Part shown: piece after piece, positions 1 through 9,065 of the stretch
Position numbering within the stretch: the first letter of the stretch is position 1
Layout of the letters: each line of letters starts with the position of its first letter
NCBI GenBank assembly: GCA_004195515.1
Contig: PSPR01000007.1
Location: 1-32,998, forward strand
Direction of reading: 5' to 3'
DNA length: 32,998 bases
DNA from: Methanobacteriota archaeon
GTDB taxonomy: Archaea > Thermoplasmatota > Poseidoniia > Poseidoniales > Poseidoniaceae
Translations under genes and position numbers: made by a program
Notes under the pieces: model-generated
What the model was told of the DNA's origin: nothing
The model's database searches: none
What the model saw: only the letters and a program-made list of their open reading frames with translations

Positions 1-160
1 GAGTAGAGTTCAATGATGAGATAGTTGGTTCAGCATTGTTTTCGGCTGTTCTGAAATCGATAGTTTTAGTGTCAACTAGGGTTGAGTCACTAAGCAAAAA
101 TTGCGAATTTAGTACAATTGACAAGGAAATAATAAATGCACATTGTTTTTTAGTAAACAT
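1..160 (-). CDS. Secreted or anchored protein, N-terminal fragment (runs off left edge)
   Basis: On the minus strand an ATG at 158-160 opens a frame with no stop to the left edge (53 codons). The product starts MFTKKQCAFIISLSIVLNSQ, which looks like a signal peptide or N-terminal anchor: two lysines, then about 18 mostly hydrophobic residues. A polar stretch rich in Thr, Ser, Asn and Asp follows, as expected for an exported domain. A good TATA box lies about 26 bases upstream of the ATG, so the transcript may be leaderless. The start lies 72 bases past the stop of the large surface protein on the same strand, so two exported proteins sit in tandem. The function cannot be told from this fragment. 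The open frame is certain; that it is a gene rests on the signal-like start plus the well-placed promoter. Confidence 0.6.
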   Translation of the reverse strand, partial: MFTKKQCAFIISLSIVLNSQFLLSDSTLVDTKTIDFRTAENNAEPTISSLNST

Positions 161-181
161 GTTTTGTGGGTTTAACACGTC

Positions 182-191
182 CTATTTATAG
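182..191 (-). promoter_or_regulatory. Archaeal TATA box, leaderless-type promoter
   Basis: The minus strand reads CTATAAATAG, a near-perfect archaeal TATA box. Its centre is about 26 bases before the ATG at 160, which is where archaeal transcription would begin. This would give a leaderless mRNA for the truncated gene at the left edge. No ribosome-binding motif precedes that ATG, which agrees. Confidence 0.6.
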
Positions 192-232
192 TCCCCTATC
201 GTTCTCAAAATTGGATGGCCAGATAAGTAGAA

Positions 233-3200
233 TCATTCGAATAGGTCAGAAACTACCATCTCTGCTGGTACCTCTGGCACCGGCCCCAAATCCATTGCAG
301 GGGGAACAACCGTTGGAGGTTCCATTCCCATCATCCTCTCATCGAATTGCTCTTGTTCCCAAGCAGGGCCTGAACCACCGCGCTTATTGCCCACAAGCAT
401 GAAAGCTAATAATAAAATCAATATTACTCCAACAATTCCCGCTGAAGAATATACCAAATCATTCGGTACTGAGGCTAATATATCCGCATTATCACCGACT
501 CCATCCCCGTCTTTATCCTTGGATTCGTCAGGGTCATCAGGGAAAGCATCATCCTTGTCCTGCACACCATCACCATCGCGGTCAAACGCATCGTAAGTGG
601 TTGTACAAGCCATTGTATTCCTTTCGACCTCTTTGGTACTTATTCGCAAGTTATTATCGCGGTCGATTGCGAAGAAGTCATGGTCGTTGTTCCACTTACG
701 ACTTGACAAATCGGTTAAACTGACCTCGTCCTTATTGTATTGTTCAAATACCAATTCCAATTCACTTCCACAAGAACATACCTCTTGCTTCAACTCATTG
801 AATGATATAACACCATCTTCATTCAAATCGAATTCTTCTAAATCAGGAGATTCTGAATGTGAAAGGTCCCCGTCGTTATTGCGATCCATTTCTATGAATA
901 ATTCCTCAGCGATTTCTTCGCATGATTTTATTTCTTCAGGTTCGGGCTCAGGCTCAGGTTCTGGCTCAGGGAAAGGTGAATCGAATTCGGTCCAAATAGC
1001 TATAATTCCTATTTCAGAAAGATCTGTTTTTGCTTTTAGGATTATATCTACTCGCCCGGTTGTATACCAAATTTCAACGCTTTGTTCAGGACCGCCATGG
1101 TCAGACTCAAATTCATTGGAAGTCGAGCCTTGACGACCCATTATAATATCGTCCTCATCCCAGTTTCTTCCTTCTGCTTCAACGCTAAGGATTACATCAC
1201 CATCTCCGCCCCAAGTGCTGATTTTCATCGCGGTAGCATCATTTTCTAAGTCGATGAAGAAATACATCTCTTCGCCTTCTGGGGCGGTGATTCCTTCGAC
1301 CGACTCTTCATTGAATAATTGGATTGGTTCACCATCGTAAGTCCATTCGTAGCGATCTGCGAATGATGCTGTAATGTCCAATGCACTGAATGATTCTTCG
1401 GTTCCAACCAAAATGTACCATCGGCCAGGTGTAGGGTCGTTAAATGCGATTTTATCACCTGCACCAGGGGTTGTGGAGTGCTTATCGTAAGTTGTCCAAG
1501 TTGGAGTGCTTTCTAATCGCAGCAGAAGTTTTGCATCACCTGCTCCATTGTCTAAATCAACCTCCAAACGTTCTGTTCCAGTTGGAACATCGATGAAGAA
1601 GTATTGGTCAAGCCCATGGTATCCAGAGATTGGACCATATGGTATTCCAGCATTCAATTCAATTGCATCATCAGGTGCAGTATTATCAGGTGCGTAAACA
1701 AAGTCCGCTTGAATAGTGACACCGTGGCATTGTCGATAAGATGTAATCATAACATAATAGATCCCTTCTTGAGCATCAAAGATGCTAACGCGTTCGTCAT
1801 TGCCGGGATTTTGAGAATGATCGATTGTGCTGGAGGAACTGGTTGCATCGGCGGGTTCTGTAGTAGATTCTCCGTCATCCCAGTTATCGATAATCCAAGG
1901 TTGACCGAAGTCATCCCAAGGCAAGACCTTCCAAGCAATATGAAGGTCGCATTGGCCATCTCCACCAAAAGTTTTGACGCTTAATTCTGTTAGGGGTTCG
2001 ACCACATCGACATAATAGTATAGAGATTTTGTATCACTATTTCGACCAATTCCTTGGTCGGTAACTGCGATTCCATTCTTCAATTCTGTCATGTCATCCA
2101 ATTCGGGTGGAGTTGGTGCTTCTTCCCAATAAGCGCTCAGTTCAGCATTATTGAAGCCGGTTTTAGTTGTAATGGTCATCCACCAAGTACCGGCTTCAGG
2201 CCATTCATAATAGCCGTAGGAATAGTATCCCCACCCATCAACAATATCATCATGGTCCCACGCGGTAGGAATGCGATTATTGGCAATATAAATATTCATT
2301 TCAATCTCTTGAAATTCTTCTTCGTTCTCCTCATCACCCCAATTGTCCCAAGCATATACTGTCAATTGGACATAACGGGTATTTTCTGGAATTTCCACGA
2401 AGAAAAGCAGAGTATCGCCGGGTTGGGCCGAAAGGCTAGAAACAGTTATTCCATTCTTGACTTCTATCGCTTGGGCAATAATTGTACCGTCAGGCATTAC
2501 CCATGCAGCTCCATTGATATTTGCAGTTCTATTACTATTATCGAGGGTGGTTGCACCTTCTCCCTCTGGGAAGGACCAATCACTAATAGATTGGTTCGAA
2601 CTCGATATCTCAATATCGTCCATCAATCCGTAAAAATATGAACAATCACATCCAGCACCCATTCTACCGATATAGAATTCATCGCAGGCTTCTCCAGATT
2701 GATAACAATCATTCGACCCAAAGTCTCCTTGAGGAATCTGATGGTCTTCTAGAGCAATTGGCGATTCTGAGACATTATCGAGTGTGAAAGTAATGGATTG
2801 ATTGGTAACATGAATAGATACCATGCTCCACTGATTTATGGGAACAGTGAAATTTGATTTTGGATGTTGACTTAAACTGTATTGGGAGGAATATGCTAAG
2901 TTACCATTGGAAAGGTACATGCCCCAACCATAATCGCCCTTCATCACAATGAATTGGTTGCCATTAGCGGTATATGGCTTAACCCAAGCCGAGATGAATA
3001 AGTCATTTTCAATTATCAGTCCCTCGTCGTGCTCAGCGATTAAATAATCATCATCGCCATCGAATCTTAAAGCATAATCCGCTCCTTCACCAACTTCAAC
3101 CACTCCATAAACCGGGAAATATTGAGGGTCATCTTCCAAATCGTTCCAAGTAGCTGGGTCGATACTGCCCATATTTGTGCCAGTAATATGGACATAATCC

Positions 3201-3592
3201 TCATCATTGCCTTCATCGGGTTGACCATCTCCCCAATTTCGATAGAGGAAAGGAGTTCCATCGTGCCAGCGGAATTCTCCTTCGGCGTTTTGATCGGTCA
3301 ATCCGATCCAAATATGGCGTGTAATATCACCATCGGTTGCAAAGGTATCGAAAAGCCATTGATCTTCTGCTTCGTCATTCACGGTGACCAAGAATCCGTC
3401 CAAACTTCGAGCAACTTGTGCCGCATCGGTCCATGATGATGCTGTTAGCAAATAGTAGGTGTGATTATTTGCCGGGTTTACGACCATTTCGAGGACTTCA
3501 ATGTCTTCCAGTTGTGCGCTTACGGGTGTTACCAAGGGACTGGCGGTCACCATTAGCATGAGGGCCATCATCAACAAGGCCTTGTGGTTCAT
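233..3592 (-). CDS. Large calcium-dependent surface adhesin-like protein (C-type lectin, LamG, PPC, EF-hand, TSP3, TM)
   Basis: This encodes 1,119 residues counted from the ATG at 3592, which gives a clean signal peptide ending near PVSA-Q; an in-frame TTG at 3622 would add ten residues. Domains in order: C-type lectin fold, about 42-168, with WIGL, the sugar/Ca-binding QPD (124-126) and WND (149-151); LamG/concanavalin-like, about 173-335; four beta-rich repeats resembling pre-peptidase C-terminal (PPC) modules, about 375-490, 502-633, 638-745 and 753-867; a Pro-Glu linker, 874-887; EF-hand loops near 903-914, 922-933 and 977-988; thrombospondin type-3-like DxDGDG repeats, about 1004-1040; one membrane helix, about 1051-1068; and a 50-residue cytoplasmic tail. 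It is probably anchored at the cell surface and binds carbohydrate or particles with Ca2+. QPD is the galactose-type motif in animal lectins; applying that specificity here is inference. No catalytic domain is seen. Confidence 0.85.
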   Translation of the reverse strand: MNHKALLMMALMLMVTASPLVTPVSAQLEDIEVLEMVVNPANNHTYYLLTASSWTDAAQVARSLDGFLVTVNDEAEDQWLFDTFATDGDITRHIWIGLTDQNAEGEFRWHDGTPFLYRNWGDGQPDEGNDEDYVHITGTNMGSIDPATWNDLEDDPQYFPVYGVVEVGEGADYALRFDGDDDYLIAEHDEGLIIENDLFISAWVKPYTANGNQFIVMKGDYGWGMYLSNGNLAYSSQYSLSQHPKSNFTVPINQWSMVSIHVTNQSITFTLDNVSESPIALEDHQIPQGDFGSNDCYQSGEACDEFYIGRMGAGCDCSYFYGLMDDIEISSSNQSISDWSFPEGEGATTLDNSNRTANINGAAWVMPDGTIIAQAIEVKNGITVSSLSAQPGDTLLFFVEIPENTRYVQLTVYAWDNWGDEENEEEFQEIEMNIYIANNRIPTAWDHDDIVDGWGYYSYGYYEWPEAGTWWMTITTKTGFNNAELSAYWEEAPTPPELDDMTELKNGIAVTDQGIGRNSDTKSLYYYVDVVEPLTELSVKTFGGDGQCDLHIAWKVLPWDDFGQPWIIDNWDDGESTTEPADATSSSSTIDHSQNPGNDERVSIFDAQEGIYYVMITSYRQCHGVTIQADFVYAPDNTAPDDAIELNAGIPYGPISGYHGLDQYFFIDVPTGTERLEVDLDNGAGDAKLLLRLESTPTWTTYDKHSTTPGAGDKIAFNDPTPGRWYILVGTEESFSALDITASFADRYEWTYDGEPIQLFNEESVEGITAPEGEEMYFFIDLENDATAMKISTWGGDGDVILSVEAEGRNWDEDDIIMGRQGSTSNEFESDHGGPEQSVEIWYTTGRVDIILKAKTDLSEIGIIAIWTEFDSPFPEPEPEPEPEPEEIKSCEEIAEELFIEMDRNNDGDLSHSESPDLEEFDLNEDGVISFNELKQEVCSCGSELELVFEQYNKDEVSLTDLSSRKWNNDHDFFAIDRDNNLRISTKEVERNTMACTTTYDAFDRDGDGVQDKDDAFPDDPDESKDKDGDGVGDNADILASVPNDLVYSSAGIVGVILILLLAFMLVGNKRGGSGPAWEQEQFDERMMGMEPPTVVPPAMDLGPVPEVPAEMVVSDLFE
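941..970. repeat. 6-bp tandem repeat encoding the Pro-Glu linker
   Basis: Five hexamers of the form CTCAGG/TTCTGG run head to tail. On the minus strand they encode the alternating Pro-Glu linker between the PPC-like modules and the EF-hands of the surface protein. Such short repeats can change length by slippage, which would alter the spacer. Confidence 0.8.
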
Positions 3593-3641
3593 ATTACCAA
3601 ATGGAATTCGGTTGTTCTTCAATGCTCCGCTTCAAGGCCAC

Positions 3642-3658
3642 ATGTCCCTACGGGACAT
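3642..3658. promoter_or_regulatory. Perfect inverted repeat in the leader of the surface-protein gene
   Basis: ATGTCCC-TAC-GGGACAT is a perfect 7-bp inverted repeat with a 3-base centre. It lies between lhr and the start of the surface-protein gene, downstream of a possible TATA box. It could be an operator, or a hairpin in the 5' leader. In the minus direction no T-run follows, so a terminator for lhr is less likely. Confidence 0.45.
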
Positions 3659-3697
3659 TTTATTGACTATTACACAACTGGTTCAGACCTTTGACAA

Positions 3698-3707
3698 TAT
3701 TAAAATC
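3698..3707 (-). promoter_or_regulatory. Possible TATA box for the surface-protein gene
   Basis: The minus strand reads ATTTTAATAT just after the lhr stop. Transcription would start near 3675-3680, giving a leader of roughly 85 bases to the ATG at 3592. That leader would carry the inverted repeat at 3642-3658. The match is by eye only. Confidence 0.35.
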
Positions 3708-3710
3708 GTC

Positions 3711-6700
3711 TCAGTTTTGTTTAATTCTTTTGCCACCGATTCTGAGTTCGGTCTTGAGAGGCATCTGGTGCTCCCAGGCGAATTCTTTAACAATTCGCCA
3801 ACCTTTTTCAGAGCCTTCGTAATCTGTGACATCTATTTCCTTATTTCTTATATTTGCTTTGAAAGCAGCTACTGGTTCGGCGTTTCGGAAAACCAAATAC
3901 GCACTACCGAATCCGAATCTTTGCTTTAGAATATCTGAGAAATATGGCGCGATTGGATCAGATGGCGGCAGCACTAAATCACGGACTGGTTTTAGGCTCT
4001 TCGAGGTTTCAAGAAGATCTTTACGCCCCCAACAAACCTCGTGCAAATCCTCTATCAAGAATCCCTTGATCAAAGTCCCATCCTCTTCGAATTCGGTTAG
4101 AATTGCTTTGAGCTCTTCAGGTTTGAATGGAGTTCCAGCTAATTTTGAGAATTGCTTGAGTGTGATTACCGGATAATCCGAAACGATTCGACGTAAATAT
4201 TCCCTGCGTAAAATTATTCGATCCATTCCTTGTCGTGGATAAACCGATCTGAATCCTCCTCTGAAATCCTGAACTATATGGCCGCTTCTGAGCAGAGGTT
4301 GGATGATTTTTCTGAACGCCGCTCGTTTTAATGCATGCCGTTCCATGAAAATTGCAGGATCAGAGTTTTCGCTGAAAAAATCCATCACATCGAGTAATTC
4401 ATCATCAGGTTCTTGTCCTCTGATCGCCAGCAGAGTCGAGAAGTGATCATAAGATGCCCAGACTTGGTGACTTCGAAGATTTACTCCTTGATGCAATCTC
4501 TTTGCACTAGCCATGTTTTTCAAGCTGACACGGTATACTTCGGATCTGCCTCTCAAACCGAAGTCATCTCTAACTTCCTGAACGCTATCTAAGGCATCAA
4601 CTTCGGTTTGTAACCTCGAATCTTGATGAAGATTATGGCGGTGGAATAGAGCACGCTCGGCCAATTCTCTTGGTTGTGGATCTACAACACCTCCTCTAAT
4701 CATCCTTTCACCAGCTATTTTGAAGCCGATATTTTCGAGAGCAGATCTGGTATCGTCGTCGAGAGTAGTTACATTTTCACCATTGAAATTAGTGAGAACC
4801 GCGACATCGACCAATTGGTCAGAATGGTTGTTGAGCAATATCTCGAACGCTTCACAAAATTCATCCAAGTATGCGTACGGAATATGCATATCTTTGATTT
4901 CCAAATAGTCGTTAACCTTGAACATCAAGACCTTTCCAATCGGGTCAACTCCCTTGAAGACCGGTAAGTACCAACCTCGCTCAAGAATTGCTCGAACCTC
5001 CCAAATGAATCTTGATACATACGGATCTGATTGGGTTAGGATTCTCAATTTCCGGTCTTCCCGCCTTGGGGTTTTGAGCATTGCAACTTCATCGGGTACA
5101 ACATAGAACGCCTCGGGTTCAGGAACCAAAGCCATCACCTTAGCGATGCGCCCCTCTCGTTCTAGGTTCCGGAGTGCCATCGCTAATTCTTCGACGCTTC
5201 TCGAAACATAATATCGTAAGGTAAAAGCTTTGACAGGTCCCATTCTCTTTATGACTATTTCCAATGCATCTTCAAAGCTCATCGCTTCATAAACATCGAT
5301 AACTCGATGGAACAAAGATAGACGGCGGCGGCGCCCGACAACATCTTCGAATTGTTTGACCAAGCATAGTTGGCGCTCGAGATTAGCTAAAGCATTTTTA
5401 AGATCTCTTTGAAGTGACTTATGTTCTTCACCTTTGGGGAATTCGGCCAGAATTTCAACTCTGGTGAGATTTTCACCCTGTGGTATTTTTTCGAGGATCA
5501 ATTTTTCCATTTCACCGAGCCAAGGTTCTGGCTTGAGCCCCAATAACATTGGAATGTTTTTCATGGTTGTATATCCTATTCGGTTGTGGAGTAACCGACC
5601 CATGATGACGTCTGAATCCAATAGCAAATCCTTCCAATCAGCATAACGGAAACCATCGACACGATACAGCATCTCTTGTTGTTTTTGGAATAATATATGT
5701 TCATTGAAAGCAGCGAATCCATCCTTGTATTGAGCGAATGATTTTTCCATAACAAGGTTTTGAACCCAGCGATATTCAACTACATCGTCTTCGCCACCGG
5801 TAATTCTGTGCTCATCGACTTTGAGAATATATTCTGCCTCTTTTGTTTGGGTGAAGAATCCAACCGAAATGACGTTACGCATCTCTAATTCGTGAAGGAT
5901 GGAATCGATTTGGCCTTGTGGAAATGGTAAACGGCCACTGATTGCTTCGCTTTGAGTTGGACCTTCAGAGCCTAACATTTCGATAATCTTTACCCTAAGT
6001 GCTTCATGAGGGTCAGAAATTTTATGCTCGGTCCAATCGGTAGGTGTTGTTCCGTCATAAGTGGTTGATGTTTGATATGTTACGCCCTTTGTGTATAGGT
6101 CTCTAACATCCTCAACATCTTTTCCGCCGATATTTGCGATGCAACCGAGTGTGCCATGGATTTCTGCCATGTAGGTTGAGAACCATTTGTCATCTAATTC
6201 ATCGAGACCTGTTCCTTTGAGTTTAGTGATCAAACCCTGTTCCGCTAATTCAATAACCCAGGTTTTGATAGTTTCGTGGTTGATTCCAGCCAATTTACTC
6301 GCATATAATGGATTATCCCATTCACGGTTTAGACCACCACCCTTCGCCATGAGATGAAGTAATTGGTCAGCATTAGTTGGCACGGGAACCTTGCTTAGAT
6401 AGAAATCCTTCAATTGTTCATCGGTCATCTCGGTTGCGAGACTTCTACTGCCAAGTAAACGCTTTAGAATTTCAGGGTCGATATCTTTGACCAAGAAGGC
6501 TCGTGTTTTCATTGATAATAAATCTTCAAACGTACTCATGTATAGACTCATTCCGAGTCTAGATGGCACCGCAACTTTGGTATGGACTATCCTTGCGCTA
6601 GAATCTTTGGTTGATTCAAGAAATTGAGTCAAAGATTTCATATCGATATCTCCAAACATGATCTCAGCTTTTGCTTCCTTAATCAATAAAGAGTCCTCAA

Positions 6701-9002
6701 TAGACCGGTGACGAACCAATAATGCATCTGCACGTTGCTGGAATTGCTGAGGACTGATCTCTTCAGCACCGATTCGTTTTGGAATTATCAAAGACCTTCC
6801 TGCAACCTCTCGGAATCGTTTTGCGAAAATTTGAGTATTGATGATATATCGCTCGATTACCTCCACATGATTATTATTACAGAAAGCATCGTACATATCC
6901 CCAGGGTCTACTTCTTTGCTTGTTTTGAGCAATAATCCGTTTTCATCGAATGATAGTTCGATGACAGCAATTCCGTTTTGTTCGGCCAATCCTGCCATAA
7001 AGTATCCTAAAGCTGTATTGAAACCGCGGCCACGACAAGAGGTGATGACATAAGTTGGCATTCCGCCGGATAGAATTTGCTCGACCAAGATGCGGTTAGG
7101 ATCTGGGACCTGGAATGTATCAATATTGTGTTCTTCCAAATGTCGTGCTATTGTGTTAGATACACTTTCACTGAGTCCATAGGCATCCCTCAACACCTTT
7201 CGCGGGTCCATCTGACGCCGAAGTGCGGTTGCACAATGGCCGAGTAAATTGAGCAAGGCGCCTGATAATTCTCTGGACCTACTACGGGCTTCTCCGGACC
7301 ATGATGGAACGGTTGGTCGATATCCTGTAACCGAACTGACATTCACCCTCGTACCTTGAATATTTGTAACGCGATATGTAGAACCACCCAATAGGATGAC
7401 ATCGCCCCCTCGCAAATTTGCGACGAAAGATGAAGATAATTGTCCTAGAATACTCCCCTCAGCATTAAAAACCAAGTAGGAGTTATCAGGTGCAATTGTA
7501 CCGATATTTGTGTAGTAAATCATTCTGGAATAACCACGTTTGCCATAGAGGTTTTCCTCCCAGTCAATCCAAACACGGCGCTCTTCCTCAAGCATATCTA
7601 AAACTTCGATAAAATCATCGTATGGTAGTGTTCTATAGGTCCAAGCACTAGTGACAATTTCGAATGCCTCATCGATATCACGTTCAGTGATAATTACTAA
7701 TCCTATCAAGAATTGAGCTAATACATCTAAGCAATTCTGAGGGAAATCCAATAAGTCCATTTCACCGGTTTGAATCGCTGCTTGAAGAGCTGCTAACTCC
7801 ATCAGATCATCGACGCTTGAAGGTAAGAATCGGGCACGAGGAATTCCACCGACGTGGTGACCAGCACGGCCGATTCGCTGTAATGCCGTTGAAATGTCTC
7901 CTGGTGAGCCGACCTGTATTACCAAGTCAACAGAACCGATATCTATACCCATTTCTAATGAAGATGAGGTTACTACTGCTCTAAGATGCCCTAGTTTGAG
8001 TTTCTTCTCAACTTCGTGTCTGATTCCTTTATCCATCGATCCGTGATGGCCAGCAACTAACTCACCAAGGAATGGGCGCAACCTTTGAACTAAGGTTTCA
8101 GTCATCTTTCTAGTATTTGCGAATACAAGAGTGGTAGTGTGAGCGGTGATAAGGTCGGCGATCATATCCACATTCATCTCTAGAACTTTCATCACACTCA
8201 GATCATTGAATTTTGGTGAGCAAAGCAAAATATCCAAATCAAGTTCCCTCGCCCCACTTATTTTTGCAATTTTTATAGTTTGGTTGGCCTTTCGACTTTC
8301 TCTATCATCACTGGCCACTAAATATTCTGCAACTGTTTCCAATGGCTCCATTGTTGCAGAGATTCCGATTCTTTGAACGGGCCGTTCAAGAATAGTATCC
8401 AATAAGGAAATGGTCAGAGCTAGGTGGACTCCTCTTTTGGTTGGCACCAAAGAGTGCATCTCATCGATAATTATCCATTCTACATTGGAAACTATTGGTT
8501 GGAATCGAGGCGATGAAATAGCTATTGCCATACTTTCAGGAGTTGTTATGAGAATATGGGGTGGGTTTCTAAGCATCTTTTGGCGCTCTGATTGCGGGGT
8601 ATCGCCAGTTCTTAGGCCAACTTTGATTTTACCTTGAGCCCTGTCGGGTAAATATTTTTCTTCGATCTCGCTTAGTGGACCTATTAGGTTACGTTGAATA
8701 TCGTTTGCTAATGCCTTAATCGGCGAAATATACAAACAATAAACCCGTTTTTCAAGAGTTCCATCCAAAGCATGCCGAACCAATTTATCGATAATGGTCA
8801 AGAATGCGGTCAAGGTTTTTCCAGATCCTGTTGGCGAGCACAGTAATAGATGATTTCCAGCGAGAATCGATGGGATTGCAAGTTTTTGAGGAGGGGTAAA
8901 ATCGTCGAATTTATCCTTGAACCAATTACGAACCGGCTGGCATAAATGTTCCAATAATTCCTCTGTTTCGTGAGGTTGGTCCAAATATTCAATATTTGCC
9001 AT
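3711..9002 (-). CDS. lhr: Lhr-family ATP-dependent superfamily 2 helicase, very long form
   Basis: This encodes 1,763 residues from the ATG at 9002, which has GTGAG four bases upstream; a GTG at 9011 is in frame but lies inside that ribosome site. The N-terminal half is a standard Lhr core: Q-motif TPPQKLAIP, Walker A SPTGSGKT, TTPES, the DEMH box, SAT motif GISATM, and the second-lobe motifs TSSSLEMGIDIG and QRIGRAGH, followed by winged-helix and beta-barrel regions to about residue 870. The second half (about 900 residues) is an extended C-terminal region. It contains two similar blocks, about 1320-1370 and 1675-1730, each with an SDP motif and a following beta segment, which resemble the AlkZ/HTH_42 fold reported in bacterial Lhr C-terminal domains. 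Lhr proteins unwind RNA-DNA and branched DNA and act in repair. The protein exceeds E. coli Lhr (about 1,540). It lies downstream of a ferredoxin gene on the same strand, 63 bases away. Confidence 0.95.
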   Translation of the reverse strand: MANIEYLDQPHETEELLEHLCQPVRNWFKDKFDDFTPPQKLAIPSILAGNHLLLCSPTGSGKTLTAFLTIIDKLVRHALDGTLEKRVYCLYISPIKALANDIQRNLIGPLSEIEEKYLPDRAQGKIKVGLRTGDTPQSERQKMLRNPPHILITTPESMAIAISSPRFQPIVSNVEWIIIDEMHSLVPTKRGVHLALTISLLDTILERPVQRIGISATMEPLETVAEYLVASDDRESRKANQTIKIAKISGARELDLDILLCSPKFNDLSVMKVLEMNVDMIADLITAHTTTLVFANTRKMTETLVQRLRPFLGELVAGHHGSMDKGIRHEVEKKLKLGHLRAVVTSSSLEMGIDIGSVDLVIQVGSPGDISTALQRIGRAGHHVGGIPRARFLPSSVDDLMELAALQAAIQTGEMDLLDFPQNCLDVLAQFLIGLVIITERDIDEAFEIVTSAWTYRTLPYDDFIEVLDMLEEERRVWIDWEENLYGKRGYSRMIYYTNIGTIAPDNSYLVFNAEGSILGQLSSSFVANLRGGDVILLGGSTYRVTNIQGTRVNVSSVTGYRPTVPSWSGEARSRSRELSGALLNLLGHCATALRRQMDPRKVLRDAYGLSESVSNTIARHLEEHNIDTFQVPDPNRILVEQILSGGMPTYVITSCRGRGFNTALGYFMAGLAEQNGIAVIELSFDENGLLLKTSKEVDPGDMYDAFCNNNHVEVIERYIINTQIFAKRFREVAGRSLIIPKRIGAEEISPQQFQQRADALLVRHRSIEDSLLIKEAKAEIMFGDIDMKSLTQFLESTKDSSARIVHTKVAVPSRLGMSLYMSTFEDLLSMKTRAFLVKDIDPEILKRLLGSRSLATEMTDEQLKDFYLSKVPVPTNADQLLHLMAKGGGLNREWDNPLYASKLAGINHETIKTWVIELAEQGLITKLKGTGLDELDDKWFSTYMAEIHGTLGCIANIGGKDVEDVRDLYTKGVTYQTSTTYDGTTPTDWTEHKISDPHEALRVKIIEMLGSEGPTQSEAISGRLPFPQGQIDSILHELEMRNVISVGFFTQTKEAEYILKVDEHRITGGEDDVVEYRWVQNLVMEKSFAQYKDGFAAFNEHILFQKQQEMLYRVDGFRYADWKDLLLDSDVIMGRLLHNRIGYTTMKNIPMLLGLKPEPWLGEMEKLILEKIPQGENLTRVEILAEFPKGEEHKSLQRDLKNALANLERQLCLVKQFEDVVGRRRRLSLFHRVIDVYEAMSFEDALEIVIKRMGPVKAFTLRYYVSRSVEELAMALRNLEREGRIAKVMALVPEPEAFYVVPDEVAMLKTPRREDRKLRILTQSDPYVSRFIWEVRAILERGWYLPVFKGVDPIGKVLMFKVNDYLEIKDMHIPYAYLDEFCEAFEILLNNHSDQLVDVAVLTNFNGENVTTLDDDTRSALENIGFKIAGERMIRGGVVDPQPRELAERALFHRHNLHQDSRLQTEVDALDSVQEVRDDFGLRGRSEVYRVSLKNMASAKRLHQGVNLRSHQVWASYDHFSTLLAIRGQEPDDELLDVMDFFSENSDPAIFMERHALKRAAFRKIIQPLLRSGHIVQDFRGGFRSVYPRQGMDRIILRREYLRRIVSDYPVITLKQFSKLAGTPFKPEELKAILTEFEEDGTLIKGFLIEDLHEVCWGRKDLLETSKSLKPVRDLVLPPSDPIAPYFSDILKQRFGFGSAYLVFRNAEPVAAFKANIRNKEIDVTDYEGSEKGWRIVKEFAWEHQMPLKTELRIGGKRIKQN

Positions 9003-9006
9003 TATT

Positions 9007-9015
9007 CTCACTTCC
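9007..9015 (-). promoter_or_regulatory. Ribosome-binding site deciding the lhr start
   Basis: The minus strand reads GGAAGTGAG, ending four bases before the ATG at 9002. It resembles the archaeal GGTGA motif and supports ATG 9002 over the GTG at 9011 that lies within it. Confidence 0.55.
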
Positions 9016-9065
9016 GCAGCGCGTATTAGGAAAGCGTGCGAATTGACTTGAAGAACCTTACGCTT

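Noticed and set aside
597-1133. A 178-codon plus-strand open frame rich in Ser-Gly
   Set aside because: It is antisense to the EF-hand and Pro-Glu linker region of the surface protein; the Gly-Ser repeats are the complement of the Pro-Glu codons.
2054-2641. A 195-codon plus-strand open frame
   Set aside because: It lies wholly inside the surface-protein gene on the other strand and shows no domain or start context of its own.
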